A stretch of DNA of 64,000 nt, from NCBI GenBank assembly GCA_021325275.1, contig JAJPHL010000066.1, positions 97,302 through 161,301 on the forward strand, written 5' to 3'. Position numbers and translations under genes: made by a program. The notes under the pieces were generated by a model. That model was not told the origin of the DNA and searched no databases. It was given only the letters and a program-made list of their open reading frames with translations. This DNA is from Terriglobia bacterium. Lineage in GTDB: Bacteria; Acidobacteriota; Terriglobia; JAJPHL01. Positions 8,323-17,766 of this stretch are shown one piece after another; within the stretch, counting starts at the first letter, position 1; the number at the start of each line of letters is the position of its first letter.

Positions 8323-8337
8323 GAACTAGATGAGCGG

Positions 8338-8376
8338 GTCAGCGCGCTGCGGGTCTACGTGTCAGCGCGCTGCGGG
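8338..8376. repeat. Short direct repeat (16 bp, two copies)
   Basis: GTCAGCGCGCTGCGGG occurs at 8338-8353 and again at 8361-8376, seven bases apart, directly after the stop of the first SdrD-type gene. Each copy contains the palindrome AGCGCGCT. The function is unknown. Confidence 0.6.
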
Positions 8377-8421
8377 CGTGCCGGAACGATCAAGAAAATT
8401 CTGAGAAGAACGTGGGATTTT

Positions 8422-8453
8422 GTACTAGTACCTAAGATTGGCGATTTTTGTTA
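8422..8453 (+). promoter_or_regulatory. Regulatory block with palindrome GTACTAGTAC, copy 2
   Basis: A second copy of the block at 5130: the palindrome at 8422-8431, then TAAGAT (8433-8438) and GATTTTTGT. The sequence from here to the start codon remains clearly alignable with the first copy, including the AAGGAGTGGAAGTTATGCG initiation region. The two genes should respond to the same regulator. Confidence 0.5.
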
Positions 8454-8549
8454 CTCGCTGGTTCTGTGCGGCTTGGAAGAAGCACGTTAGCATTTTGGGT
8501 GCGGGTTAGATTTCCCAACTGGATTGTTTTAGTTTAAGGAGTGGAAGTT

Positions 8550-11500
8550 ATGCGTAAGTCCTTCGTGCTCGGTTCTCTGGTATTGTTGGTTGGCATCGCT
8601 ACAACGGTTTCAGCCTCACTGCTCGGAGTCAGTCCTGGATTCCCCAATTTCTCTTTCCGCAATGCCACTACCACGCAAACCTACGATCCCGGCACGCAGA
8701 CTTTCTCGGCCAATTCGATTCTGAATTCGCTGGCGTTTTTCCTCGGCGACAGCCAGCCGGTGAGTCCGGCGGGCAGCGATCCGTTGCCGACTGTTGCCAT
8801 CTCGATCCAAGTGGACAACAGCGGCAATCTGACGGGTGCGCCCACGTCGCGGGACATCGTGATTCGCGGAACGATCACCGATCCCAGCACGAGCCAGACG
8901 TACACCGGCGATCTCCTCACCGGATCGGTGAAAGGCTTCGGCTTTCAGCTAGTCAACGGCACAACCTCCGTCTTCGATTTCGACTTTGGAGTGACCGGCG
9001 GCACGATGGCTTCGTACTTCGCGGGCCAGGACATCGCCGTGGTTCTCAACAGCGAAGCTTCCACTTTTACGAATTCATTCGCGGTGGCATTCAACGGCCA
9101 CACCAAGGGCAACATTGGTCCGATCCCGAATACGTGCACCGGCTCCATCGGCGACTTCGTGTGGAGAGACCTGAACCTGAACGGAATTCAGGATTCCGGC
9201 GAACCGGGCATCGACGGCGTCAAGGTTCAGTTGAAGAACAGCGGCGGAAGCGTTCTGCAAACCACCATGACCGGTGTCGGACCGGCAAACCAGCACGGCT
9301 ACTATCAATTCACCGGCGTGTGCGCCGGAAGTTACACCGTGGTTGTCGACAGTACGACATTGCCCGCCGGTGTTACACCGACGGCCAGCTTCCAGGGCAA
9401 CGATCCCACCGTGGACAGCAACGGCAGTCCAGCGTCGGTGACGCTCGCGACCAACTCGAGCAGCGATCAGACGATTGATTTTGGATACTTCGGGAGCAAC
9501 AGCCAGACAGGCAATGGCACGATCGGTGATTTTGTTTGGAATGATCTCAACGGCAACGGTATTCAGGACGCGGGTGAACCGGGAATCGCCGGCGTGACGG
9601 TGAATCTGTACGATTCCACCGGCACGAACCAACTCGCCACGACGGTGACCGGACCCAACGGGAATTACGCCTTCACCGGTCTCAATGCGGGCACCTACGT
9701 CGTGAAGATCGACGCTACGACGCTGCCGGCCGGATTCGTCGCCAGCCCCAGTTTGCAGGGCGGCAACACGGCCACCGACAGCAACGGCAGCCCTGCGACC
9801 GTCACGCTTTCCACCAACACGTCGACCGACAACACCATCGACTTCGGCTACATCGGACCGGGCACCGGCTCGATCGGCGATTTCGTGTGGCACGACATGA
9901 ATCAGAACGGCATTCAGGATGCCGGCGAACCGGGCATCGACGGCGTGACGGTCACGCTAAAGGATAGCTTGGGCAACGTCGTGGGCACGGCGGTCACCGG
10001 CCTTGGACCGTCGAATCAGCACGGCTACTATCAGTTCACCGGACTCCACGCCGGCACCTACATGGTGTCGGTGACCATGGGCGTCCCCGCGGGATGGACG
10101 CCAACGATCACCAACGCGCCGGGTAGCACCACGGCCAACGACAGCAATTCGCAACCGGCGATTGTGACGCTCTCGACGAGCACATCGTCCGACCAAACCA
10201 TCGATTTCGGATACAACGCGCCCTGCACCGGCAGCATCGGCGACTTTGTGTGGAGCGATCTCAACGGCAACGGCATTCAAGACGCCGGTGAGCCGGGCAT
10301 CGACGGGGTAACGCTGAACTTGCGCAAACTGTCGGACAACAGCATCATCACAACCACCACAACGTCCGGCGGCGGCCTTTACTCCTTCGGCGGCGTCTGC
10401 CCCGGATCGTACAAAGTGGAAGTGATCACGCCGAACGGATACGTTCCGACGATCGTGAACGCGCCGGGCAGCACCACTGCGAACGACAGCAACCCGAATC
10501 CGTCGACGGTGACGTTGCCGGAAGACAACTCCACCGACACAACGATCGACTTCGGATTCCAGCCGCGCAATGCTGCCATCGGCGATTTTGTGTGGAAGGA
10601 TTTGAACGGCAACGGCATTCAGGATGCCGGTGAGCCGGGCATTCCGGGCGTTACGGTGAACATCAGTGGCCCTGGCGGCTTCACGGCGTCCACCACCACC
10701 GACGCAAACGGCGCCTATCACTTCACGGGACTTGCGCCGGGCAGCTACACGGTCACGTTCGTGGCGCCCACGGGATACGTCTTTTCGCCGCAATTCCAGG
10801 GATCGAACACGGCGGTCGATAGCAATGCGAACGCTTCAGGCGTTACGCCGGCGGTCACGCTGGCTGCGGGACAAACTGACAACACCATCGACGCGGGACT
10901 CTATCAACCCGGCGCGATCGGCGACTTCGTTTGGAACGATTTGAACGACAACGGCGTGCAGGACTCGGGCGAGCCGGGCATCGGCGGCGTCACTGTGACA
11001 TTGATGCACGGCAGCACGGTGATCGCCACGACCACCACGGCCACCGATGGTTCGTATCACTTCACGAACGTCGCGCCGGGAACTTATACCGTGAACTTCA
11101 CGGCGCCCTCGGGCTATGTGTTCTCGCCGCAATTCCAAGGCGGCAACACGGCCACCGACAGCAATCCCAACGCGTCGGGCGTCGCGACGGTCACGATTGT
11201 TTCCGGTCAGACCGACAACACCATCGACGCCGGGTTATTCCAGCCGCCGGCCGCGGTTGGCGACTTCGTGTGGAACGATTTGAACGGCAACGGTATTCAA
11301 GACGCCGGCGAGCCGGGATTGCAAGGCGTGCAGGTGAACTTGTACAACGGCACGTCGCTGATCGCGACAACAACGTCCGACGCGAATGGTGCTTATCACT
11401 TCACCGGTCTCGCGCCGGGGACGTACACGGTGCAGTTCATCGCGCCGAACGGTTACGTTTTCTCGCCGTCGCTGCAGGGTTCAAACCGCGCGGTGGATAG

Positions 11501-14500
11501 CAATCCGACGCAGTTAGGCGTGACGAGCGCCTTCACGCTCGTCGCGGGACAAACCGACAACACGATCGACGCGGGTTTAATGGTCGCGCCGCCGCCGTGT
11601 ACGCCGGTATCGATTACGGCGAACTTCAACGGCACGGCGATCAACGCGGGCAGCTACATTTGGGTCTCCGCGGTCGCCAAGGTTCAGGGCATTCCGCCGG
11701 GAACGAATCCGACGATCAACATTACGAATGCGTCGGTCCATTCGACAAGTATCTTCGCTCCGGTTCCCAACGGCACGATCACGCTTCAGTCCGGACCGGG
11801 CGTAACCGCAGCGACAACGTTCAACACGTCGACGAACACGTGGGTGACGACGGTACCGCAACCGCTGGGGGGCAATTATTTCCTCACCGCCGTGGCGATT
11901 CCAGTCACAACCGCGGTCGCCGGCGGCCAAAGCTTGACGTTCACGGCCAGCTACACGACGGATACTCCGGGAGTCACGGTCAACTGGCAGTTTGCGGCCG
12001 CTGTGTACACGAGCTTCACGACGAATTACACGACGCTCGGCGTGAAACCGGTGGACGATCCGAATGCCAGCAGCTACAAGAACTCCGATCACGCCGGAAC
12101 GCCCGAAAACTACAAGGGCTCGGTGACGGGCGGCGCGATGGGTGGTGGTGGATCGAACTTCACCGGCTCGCTCAGCTCCACGCTGACGTCCACGCCTTGC
12201 ACCGCGGGCGGCGCGGCGCAGTGTGTACTCGGATATCCGTACACCAGCAGCAATCCGCTGACCAGCGTTGTATTCAACGAAAGCGGCGTGCTCGCGGCTT
12301 CCGATCCGTCGGTCGCCGACGCCGGCGACACCATCCGCATGTTTGCGGCGGACGAACACGCCATTCTGCTCGGCGTGCGCACCAGCGCGCTGCCGATCTC
12401 GGCGCTCACCCAGAATCCCGGACACGTTTCGCATCCCTCGGTCGGCGATCCCACGATCACCGATCCGTCGGGTCGCCCGATCTTCCCGTCGATCTTCGTG
12501 ACCGACATCACGGGAGTTTCCGATAACTCGACGCACACCGATCCGACGTATCGCGCCGGTGACTGGCAGTACGGCGGCACAGCGATGCAGCCGAGCGACA
12601 TCTTCGGGACGTGGAAGGGAGCTTCGAAGTCCGGAAGCACCTTGACCACCGACGCCGATCCCTCGCAGAACCAATGGAATCTCGGCTCGGGCAGCGATGT
12701 TCCTTCGGCCGGGTTCTCCGGTTTGACGAATCAAGGGTACGGCGCGGAAGTTCGCTGGAACGTGAATGATATTCGCGTCGGCGGACAGCCGCTGCAATTC
12801 GGCCACCAGTATCGCATTCAGTTGATGGTTCACGACGGCGATCAAAACCAGTCGGGCGGCGACGTCGGCGAAGCATGCATGTTGGTCAACATCATGTCGC
12901 CGATTCCTTCCGGCACCGGAACCATCGGCAACTTCGTGTGGAGCGATACCAACGGCAACGGCATTCAGGATGCCGGCGAGCCGGGACTCCCCGGCGTCAC
13001 CGTGCAGCTCTCCGACAGCAACGGCAACGTCGTGGGTTCGACGGTTACCGACTCCAACGGCAACTACCTGTTCACCGGACTCGCCACTGGAAACTACACA
13101 GTGACTGCGGCGACTCCTGCCGGTTACACGCCGTCGCCTGCCGGCGTGGGCGGAAATCCCGCGATTGATTCCAACGGCAGCCCTGCGACGGTTTCGGTAA
13201 CGGCGGACAGCAGCAACGTAACGGTGGACTTCGGCTTCGTGCCGCCGCCTCCGCCGCCTTGCACGCCGGTGGCGATCAACGATAAGTTCAACGCTTCGGC
13301 GATCAACGCCGGCAATTACATTTGGTTCACGGCGACGCTGAAGCCCAGCGGCATTAAGGCCGGCCAATCGGCCACGGTGCAGTTCACCAACGGAAGTGTG
13401 CAATCGACGGCGTTCAATGTGCCATTGCCGAACGCGAAGATCACGTTCTCAGCGACGGCGACAACCGCGACGACCGTTTACGATGCGTCGTCGAACACAT
13501 ACACGACGGTGGTTCCGGCCACGCTCGCCGGCAACACCTTCCTGACAGGCGTGCCGTTCCTAGTTTCCTCAAATATTCCCGGCGCGCTCAACAATGTGTC
13601 GATGACCGGCAGTTTCACCACCGATACCACGGGTGTCAACGTGAGTTGGCAATGGGAAGCTGCGGTTTACAGTACGTTCAACAGCAATCCGAGCGCACTG
13701 GGCATCAAGCCGGTGGATGATCCGCATGCCAGCACCTATCAGAACAACGATCACGCGGGCACACCGGAGAATTATCGCGCCAACGGCGTGAGCGGCGCGA
13801 CGGGCGGCGGTGGACCGGGCGATATCGGCGCGGCTTCGCCGGGACAGAACACCACTCCGTGCGTGGTGACGATCGCGAACACCGGATCGTGCGTGCTCGG
13901 GTATCCGTTCTCGAGCAGCAATCCGCTGACGAGCGTGGTCTTCAATGAAAGCACCGTGCTCGATTGGGTCGATCCGTCGCAAGCCACCATGAACGACACG
14001 ATCCGCCTCTTCGCAGCGGATGAACACGCGATCCTGCTCGGCGTGCACAACAACAATCTGAGCGTTTCGGCGCTGCCGGCGAATCCGGGCCACGTGACTT
14101 CTCCGTCGATCGGCGATCCTTCGGTCACCGATCCATCGGGACGCCCGATCTTCCCGTCGTTGTTCATCACCGACATCACGGGACTCACCGACAACGCGTC
14201 GCACACTGATCCAACGTATCGCGCCGGTGACTGGCAGTTCGGCGGAGCGCCGCAAGCTCCGAACGATATCTTCGGAACGTGGAAAGGCGCTTCGGTTTCC
14301 GGAACTACCATCACCACCGACGCCGATCCGACGACCAAGAACAACTGGACGCTCGGCACGGGCAGCGACACGCCTTCGGTCGGATTCTCGGGTCTGACCA
14401 ACGAGGGCTACGGCGCGGAAGTTCGCTGGAACGTGAACAACTTGCTGTTCAACGGCCAGCCGTTGCAGCCGGGTCACACCTATCGCATCCAGTTGATGGT

Positions 14501-14570
14501 GCACGACGGCGATCAGAACAAGTCGGGCGGCGACGTCGGCCAGGCTTGCGCGACGGTGACGATCCACTAA
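8550..14570 (+). CDS. Giant secreted protein with eight SdrD-B-like repeats and a duplicated unknown module
   Basis: A 2006-residue paralogue of the preceding gene. The ATG at 8550 has AAGGAG eight bases upstream. Signal peptide and N-terminal domain (1-195) are roughly 85-90% identical to the neighbour. Seven SdrD-B-like repeats start near residues 195, 321, 437, 557, 674, 787 and 901. A module of about 430 residues follows (1013-1450), then an eighth repeat (about 1455), then a second copy of the module (1569-2006) that ends the protein. Both modules keep YIW near the start, DHAGTPENY, FAADEHAILLGV, DPTYRAGDWQ and QLMVHDGDQNxSGGDVGxAC. I do not recognise the module. No anchor signal is visible. 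A surface or matrix protein is likely; its export route is unknown. Confidence 0.75.
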   Translation: MRKSFVLGSLVLLVGIATTVSASLLGVSPGFPNFSFRNATTTQTYDPGTQTFSANSILNSLAFFLGDSQPVSPAGSDPLPTVAISIQVDNSGNLTGAPTSRDIVIRGTITDPSTSQTYTGDLLTGSVKGFGFQLVNGTTSVFDFDFGVTGGTMASYFAGQDIAVVLNSEASTFTNSFAVAFNGHTKGNIGPIPNTCTGSIGDFVWRDLNLNGIQDSGEPGIDGVKVQLKNSGGSVLQTTMTGVGPANQHGYYQFTGVCAGSYTVVVDSTTLPAGVTPTASFQGNDPTVDSNGSPASVTLATNSSSDQTIDFGYFGSNSQTGNGTIGDFVWNDLNGNGIQDAGEPGIAGVTVNLYDSTGTNQLATTVTGPNGNYAFTGLNAGTYVVKIDATTLPAGFVASPSLQGGNTATDSNGSPATVTLSTNTSTDNTIDFGYIGPGTGSIGDFVWHDMNQNGIQDAGEPGIDGVTVTLKDSLGNVVGTAVTGLGPSNQHGYYQFTGLHAGTYMVSVTMGVPAGWTPTITNAPGSTTANDSNSQPAIVTLSTSTSSDQTIDFGYNAPCTGSIGDFVWSDLNGNGIQDAGEPGIDGVTLNLRKLSDNSIITTTTTSGGGLYSFGGVCPGSYKVEVITPNGYVPTIVNAPGSTTANDSNPNPSTVTLPEDNSTDTTIDFGFQPRNAAIGDFVWKDLNGNGIQDAGEPGIPGVTVNISGPGGFTASTTTDANGAYHFTGLAPGSYTVTFVAPTGYVFSPQFQGSNTAVDSNANASGVTPAVTLAAGQTDNTIDAGLYQPGAIGDFVWNDLNDNGVQDSGEPGIGGVTVTLMHGSTVIATTTTATDGSYHFTNVAPGTYTVNFTAPSGYVFSPQFQGGNTATDSNPNASGVATVTIVSGQTDNTIDAGLFQPPAAVGDFVWNDLNGNGIQDAGEPGLQGVQVNLYNGTSLIATTTSDANGAYHFTGLAPGTYTVQFIAPNGYVFSPSLQGSNRAVDSNPTQLGVTSAFTLVAGQTDNTIDAGLMVAPPPCTPVSITANFNGTAINAGSYIWVSAVAKVQGIPPGTNPTINITNASVHSTSIFAPVPNGTITLQSGPGVTAATTFNTSTNTWVTTVPQPLGGNYFLTAVAIPVTTAVAGGQSLTFTASYTTDTPGVTVNWQFAAAVYTSFTTNYTTLGVKPVDDPNASSYKNSDHAGTPENYKGSVTGGAMGGGGSNFTGSLSSTLTSTPCTAGGAAQCVLGYPYTSSNPLTSVVFNESGVLAASDPSVADAGDTIRMFAADEHAILLGVRTSALPISALTQNPGHVSHPSVGDPTITDPSGRPIFPSIFVTDITGVSDNSTHTDPTYRAGDWQYGGTAMQPSDIFGTWKGASKSGSTLTTDADPSQNQWNLGSGSDVPSAGFSGLTNQGYGAEVRWNVNDIRVGGQPLQFGHQYRIQLMVHDGDQNQSGGDVGEACMLVNIMSPIPSGTGTIGNFVWSDTNGNGIQDAGEPGLPGVTVQLSDSNGNVVGSTVTDSNGNYLFTGLATGNYTVTAATPAGYTPSPAGVGGNPAIDSNGSPATVSVTADSSNVTVDFGFVPPPPPPCTPVAINDKFNASAINAGNYIWFTATLKPSGIKAGQSATVQFTNGSVQSTAFNVPLPNAKITFSATATTATTVYDASSNTYTTVVPATLAGNTFLTGVPFLVSSNIPGALNNVSMTGSFTTDTTGVNVSWQWEAAVYSTFNSNPSALGIKPVDDPHASTYQNNDHAGTPENYRANGVSGATGGGGPGDIGAASPGQNTTPCVVTIANTGSCVLGYPFSSSNPLTSVVFNESTVLDWVDPSQATMNDTIRLFAADEHAILLGVHNNNLSVSALPANPGHVTSPSIGDPSVTDPSGRPIFPSLFITDITGLTDNASHTDPTYRAGDWQFGGAPQAPNDIFGTWKGASVSGTTITTDADPTTKNNWTLGTGSDTPSVGFSGLTNEGYGAEVRWNVNNLLFNGQPLQPGHTYRIQLMVHDGDQNKSGGDVGQACATVTIH
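9135..11585 (+). repeat. Seven tandem SdrD-B coding repeats
   Basis: Units begin near 9135, 9514, 9861, 10222, 10572, 10912 and 11254. The last three are shorter (about 340 bp) and share the variant VFSPxxQGxNxAxDSN, so they probably arose by a later local expansion. An eighth unit stands alone near 12914. Confidence 0.85.
11590..14567 (+). repeat. Two copies of a 1.3-kb coding module (about 11590-12900 and 13255-14567)
   Basis: Both copies open with CTPV and end with the block VHDGDQN-SGGDVG. Long stretches are nearly identical at protein level, such as NPLTSVVFNES and DPSGRPIFPS. One SdrD-B repeat separates them, so the duplication unit was probably repeat plus module. Confidence 0.8.
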
Positions 14571-14609
14571 GATGCGCTAGCGCAGTTGGAAGTAAGCTAG
14601 CATTGCCAG

Positions 14610-15530
14610 GTGGGCTCGCCGTTTGCGGTAGAGGTCTCGAACGTTCAATGTAGTTTCGGCGGCATTCGCGCGATCGATGGATTGTCGCTGCGAATCGCCG
14701 CCGGAACCGTCGTCGGCATCGTGGGAGCCAATGGCGCCGGCAAAACCACCCTCATCGACATGATCTGCGGTCTCGTGCGTCCGCAGCACGGGACCATTCT
14801 GGTGATGGGCCAGAACGCGGCGGCTGCAGGACCGGCGTTACGCGCGCGCATCGGCGTGTTGCCGCAAGAAACCGCTCTGTACGACGAGGTTTCCGCCCGC
14901 CAGAATCTCGATTTCGCAGCGTCGCTATACGCCGTTCCTCGCGCCGCCGCGCGGATCGACGAAGTGCTCCTCCTCGTGGGACTCCTCGAGCGCCAGCACG
15001 ACGTGGTGCGCACATTTTCCGGCGGCATGCAGCGCCGCTTGGCGATCGCGCGCGCCCTGCTGCACGATCCGCCGCTGCTGATCCTCGACGAGCCTACGGT
15101 CGGCGTGGACTTAGAAGCTCGCCATCAGATTTGGTCTCATGTCCGGTCGCTGCGCGCCGCCGGGCGTACGGTGGTTCTCACCACAAACTATCTCGACGAA
15201 GCCGAGGCGCTCTGTGATCGCGTGGCAATCCTGCGCGCCGGCAGGCTGTTGGCGGAAGATACGCCCGCCGCGCTCACCGCGCGCACCGGGCGTTGTCTCG
15301 AAATCGAGTGCTCCCCGGAAAGCTCCGGCGTAGCGCGCGAAACACTGGAGCGTCACAAGGGCGTGCTGCGCGTGGAGTCCGGCGATTTCGGCCTTCGCGC
15401 CTATCTCGGCGCTACCGTGAATCCCGAAGACGTGGTCCACGACCTGCGTGCGGTGTGCACGCTCGCCGCGTTTCGCACACGCTCTCCCGACTTGGCGGAA
15501 GTTTTCCGCTCACTGACAACCCCACAATGA
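14610..15530 (+). CDS. ABC transporter ATP-binding protein (ABC-2 exporter)
   Basis: A 306-residue ATPase. Walker A is GANGAGKT (residues 39-46), the signature is FSGGMQRR, Walker B is LLILDEPTVGVD, and the switch region reads LTTNYLDEAEALCDR. This matches CcmA/NatA/DrrA-type ATPases that drive ABC-2 exporters. The last 80 residues are the variable C-terminal domain of that group. The start is GTG at 14610, with TAGCAT six bases upstream and no good Shine-Dalgarno sequence. Its TGA overlaps the ATG of the first permease gene (ATGA), and the operon continues through two permeases and a lipoprotein. The exported substrate cannot be told from sequence. Confidence 0.9.
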   Translation: MGSPFAVEVSNVQCSFGGIRAIDGLSLRIAAGTVVGIVGANGAGKTTLIDMICGLVRPQHGTILVMGQNAAAAGPALRARIGVLPQETALYDEVSARQNLDFAASLYAVPRAAARIDEVLLLVGLLERQHDVVRTFSGGMQRRLAIARALLHDPPLLILDEPTVGVDLEARHQIWSHVRSLRAAGRTVVLTTNYLDEAEALCDRVAILRAGRLLAEDTPAALTARTGRCLEIECSPESSGVARETLERHKGVLRVESGDFGLRAYLGATVNPEDVVHDLRAVCTLAAFRTRSPDLAEVFRSLTTPQ

Positions 15531-16624
15531 ACGCGCACGTCTTCGTGGCCAGCGCCAAGTTGGAACTCGCGCATCTCAATCGCAATCGCGCGTTTGTGGC
15601 GCTGACCGTGCTGGCGGCAGTCAGTTTTCTCGTGATGGTGAGCCTCTTCGGCCTCACCGGATCGTACGCGCCGACGGCCTTGATCGATCTCGACGGCGGA
15701 CCGTATTCGGAAAGCCTGATTCAATCGCTCGAAGGCGCGCATCATTCGTTTCGTCTGCTGCCGATGAGCGCGGCCGACGCGCAAGGCGCGCTGCGCGCCG
15801 GACGACTCGTCGCCATCGTCACGATTCCGCAAGGATTCAGCGCCCAAGTCGAGCGCGGCGCCACCGTGGCGATCAACGTGGAAATCGATAACGTGAACAT
15901 CGATCTCACCAACGACGTGCAGCGCGCACTTCCCGCCGCCATCGCCGACTTCGGACGCGCCAATCGATTTCCCGGCGTGCGCGTGCACATGGCGGAACAC
16001 GACGTGTGGCCGCGGGACACCGCGTATATTCCGTACTTGGCCGTCAGCGCGCTGGCGCTCGACGCCATGATGATCGCGGGAATCTTGGGCGCGCTGGCAA
16101 CAGCGCGCGAGTGGGAACGCAAGAGCGTGAAGTTGCTGCGGCTCGCGCCGGCACCGGCGGGCGCGGTGCTCGGTGGAAAACTGGCGGTCGCGGGAGGCGT
16201 GGCTTTTGCGGCGCTCGCTGTGACGGTCGCCGCGATCGTGGCGATTTTCGGCGTGCTTCCCGTGTCGTTTGTCGCGACGCTCGCCACGCTCGCCGCATGT
16301 GTCGCGATTTTTACGTGCTTCGGCGCGTGGCTCGGCGCGTTGTTGAAGCGCACGCTCGCCGTCGCGCCGTTGCTCTTCGGATTGGTGATGCCGTTCTACA
16401 TCGATTCGGGCGCGCTCGAGCCGACGCGCTTCGATGGCGATCGCATTTGGCTCATTGCGCATGCGTCGCCGGTGTACTACGCGGTCGGCGTGCTCGAATG
16501 GGCGTATCACGGCTTGCACGTGACGCCCGAGCCGGTCTACGTCGATCTGCTGGTGCTCGTCGCGATGGCAGGTGTTTGCGTGGCACTCACGCTCGGAAGT
16601 TTTGCTCGCGGAGGCCAACGATGA
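15527..16624 (+). CDS. ABC-2 type permease, first subunit
   Basis: A 365-residue membrane protein. One N-terminal helix (about 22-44) is followed by an extracytoplasmic domain of about 130 residues and five or six C-terminal helices, the layout of ABC-2 permeases of the YhiH/NatB kind. The external domain contains NVEIDNVNIDLTNDVQRAL, which is clearly related to the same region of the next gene (LYLNNVDIDLADDLRRSV), so the two permeases are ancient paralogues forming a heterodimer. The start overlaps the ATPase stop by ATGA. The gene is translated as part of the 14610-18452 operon. Confidence 0.85.
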   Translation: MNAHVFVASAKLELAHLNRNRAFVALTVLAAVSFLVMVSLFGLTGSYAPTALIDLDGGPYSESLIQSLEGAHHSFRLLPMSAADAQGALRAGRLVAIVTIPQGFSAQVERGATVAINVEIDNVNIDLTNDVQRALPAAIADFGRANRFPGVRVHMAEHDVWPRDTAYIPYLAVSALALDAMMIAGILGALATAREWERKSVKLLRLAPAPAGAVLGGKLAVAGGVAFAALAVTVAAIVAIFGVLPVSFVATLATLAACVAIFTCFGAWLGALLKRTLAVAPLLFGLVMPFYIDSGALEPTRFDGDRIWLIAHASPVYYAVGVLEWAYHGLHVTPEPVYVDLLVLVAMAGVCVALTLGSFARGGQR

Positions 16625-17766
16625 TTCGGGCCATCTGGGGAATGGCGCGCAACGACATCGCCGTGTGGCTGCGCTCGCCCGCGGCGATCGCCGCGGCGCT
16701 GCTGCCCGCGCTGGGCATGGGGATTCTCGTCGCCGTGCTGACCAATTCCGTGGGACAACAGCCCGTCGCGCTGGTCGTCGAAGGCCAAGGACGTTTGACC
16801 AAGCGCATCGCCAAAATTATTCGCGCCGATTCGGAGGCATATCTCTTAACCGAAATGAACGCGGCTGAGGCCGAACGCGCCATCGGCGAGCAACGTGTCG
16901 CGGCGATCATCGTGGTCCCCACGGATTTCGATGACGCAGCCGCGTACGGAAACGCCGCCATCGACTTGTACCTCAATAATGTCGATATCGATCTCGCCGA
17001 CGACCTTCGCCGCAGCGTCACGCGATCGGCGGCGGAGTTTGATGCGCCGCAACTCGGACTCCTCGGCGAATTGCACGGACCGTCCGAGAATTTGCTGCTG
17101 CCGAATCCCTATCGCGTGGCCATTTCCGAGCGCGATCTGCGCGAGACCAACGTATCGTTCTTGCAGTATCAGGTGATCCCGATTGTCGTGTTGATTGTGG
17201 TGAGCGCCGGCCTGCTCGGCACCGCGCTTTTGACGGCGCGCGATTTCGAACGCGGCACAGCGAAGCTGCTGATCTTGAGTCCCGCGGGCCATCTGCCGAT
17301 CGTCTTCGGGCGATTGCTCGGCGGCACGATGATCACGCTGGGTTTGGTCGCGCCCCTGGTGGCGGTCGGATTCATGGCGCGGTTCATGCCGCCGATTCCG
17401 TCGTGGCAACACGGCGCGGCGCTCGCCGCGTTGCTCGTCGCGGTGACGCTCACGTCGGTGGGATTGGGCGCCTTGCTCGGCATCGCCATTCGCAACGATC
17501 GCCTCGTGACGATGGCGGGCCTCAACGCGGCCGTGTATTTGTTTTTTCTCGGCGGCGGATTCACCACCGTGGCGTTTCTCCCGCCGTGGATTCAGACGGC
17601 GAGCCGGGCGCTGCCGACAAGTTACGCGATCGAAGGATTGCGCCAAGCTTTGTTCTATCCTGATCTCGTGGGTTTTGCGCACAACCTTTCGGCGATCGCG
17701 GCATTCGGCGTGGCGTCCATCACGTTGGCCGCCGCACTACTCGCGCGCGCGTGGAGGCGGGCATGA
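16621..17766 (+). CDS. ABC-2 type permease, second subunit
   Basis: A 381-residue permease with the same plan as its upstream paralogue: N-terminal helix (about 20-38), external domain, then about five helices ending in an alanine-rich tail. GGAGG six bases before the ATG at 16621 sets the start, and that ATG overlaps the previous TGA. The segment ERGTAKLLILSPAGHLPIVFGRL is the typical ABC-2 cytoplasmic loop. With the ATPase and its sister permease it should form a complete exporter, possibly for a small molecule, drug or polymer. Confidence 0.85.
   Translation: MIRAIWGMARNDIAVWLRSPAAIAAALLPALGMGILVAVLTNSVGQQPVALVVEGQGRLTKRIAKIIRADSEAYLLTEMNAAEAERAIGEQRVAAIIVVPTDFDDAAAYGNAAIDLYLNNVDIDLADDLRRSVTRSAAEFDAPQLGLLGELHGPSENLLLPNPYRVAISERDLRETNVSFLQYQVIPIVVLIVVSAGLLGTALLTARDFERGTAKLLILSPAGHLPIVFGRLLGGTMITLGLVAPLVAVGFMARFMPPIPSWQHGAALAALLVAVTLTSVGLGALLGIAIRNDRLVTMAGLNAAVYLFFLGGGFTTVAFLPPWIQTASRALPTSYAIEGLRQALFYPDLVGFAHNLSAIAAFGVASITLAAALLARAWRRA

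Noticed and set aside
5859..11585. Regularly spaced repeats that might suggest a CRISPR array
   Set aside because: Units of about 350 bp encode SdrD-B domains in a continuous frame. There are no 24-40 bp repeats with unique spacers and no cas genes.
11577..13403. 608-residue open frame on the minus strand
   Set aside because: It is the antisense shadow of the 2006-residue SdrD-type gene. Its Arg/Val/Gly-rich composition follows the repeat codons and it has no domain or start signals.
15293..15526. Extended N-terminus for the first ABC permease
   Set aside because: It would overlap the ATPase by 238 bases. The ATGA junction and the first membrane helix support the start at 15527.
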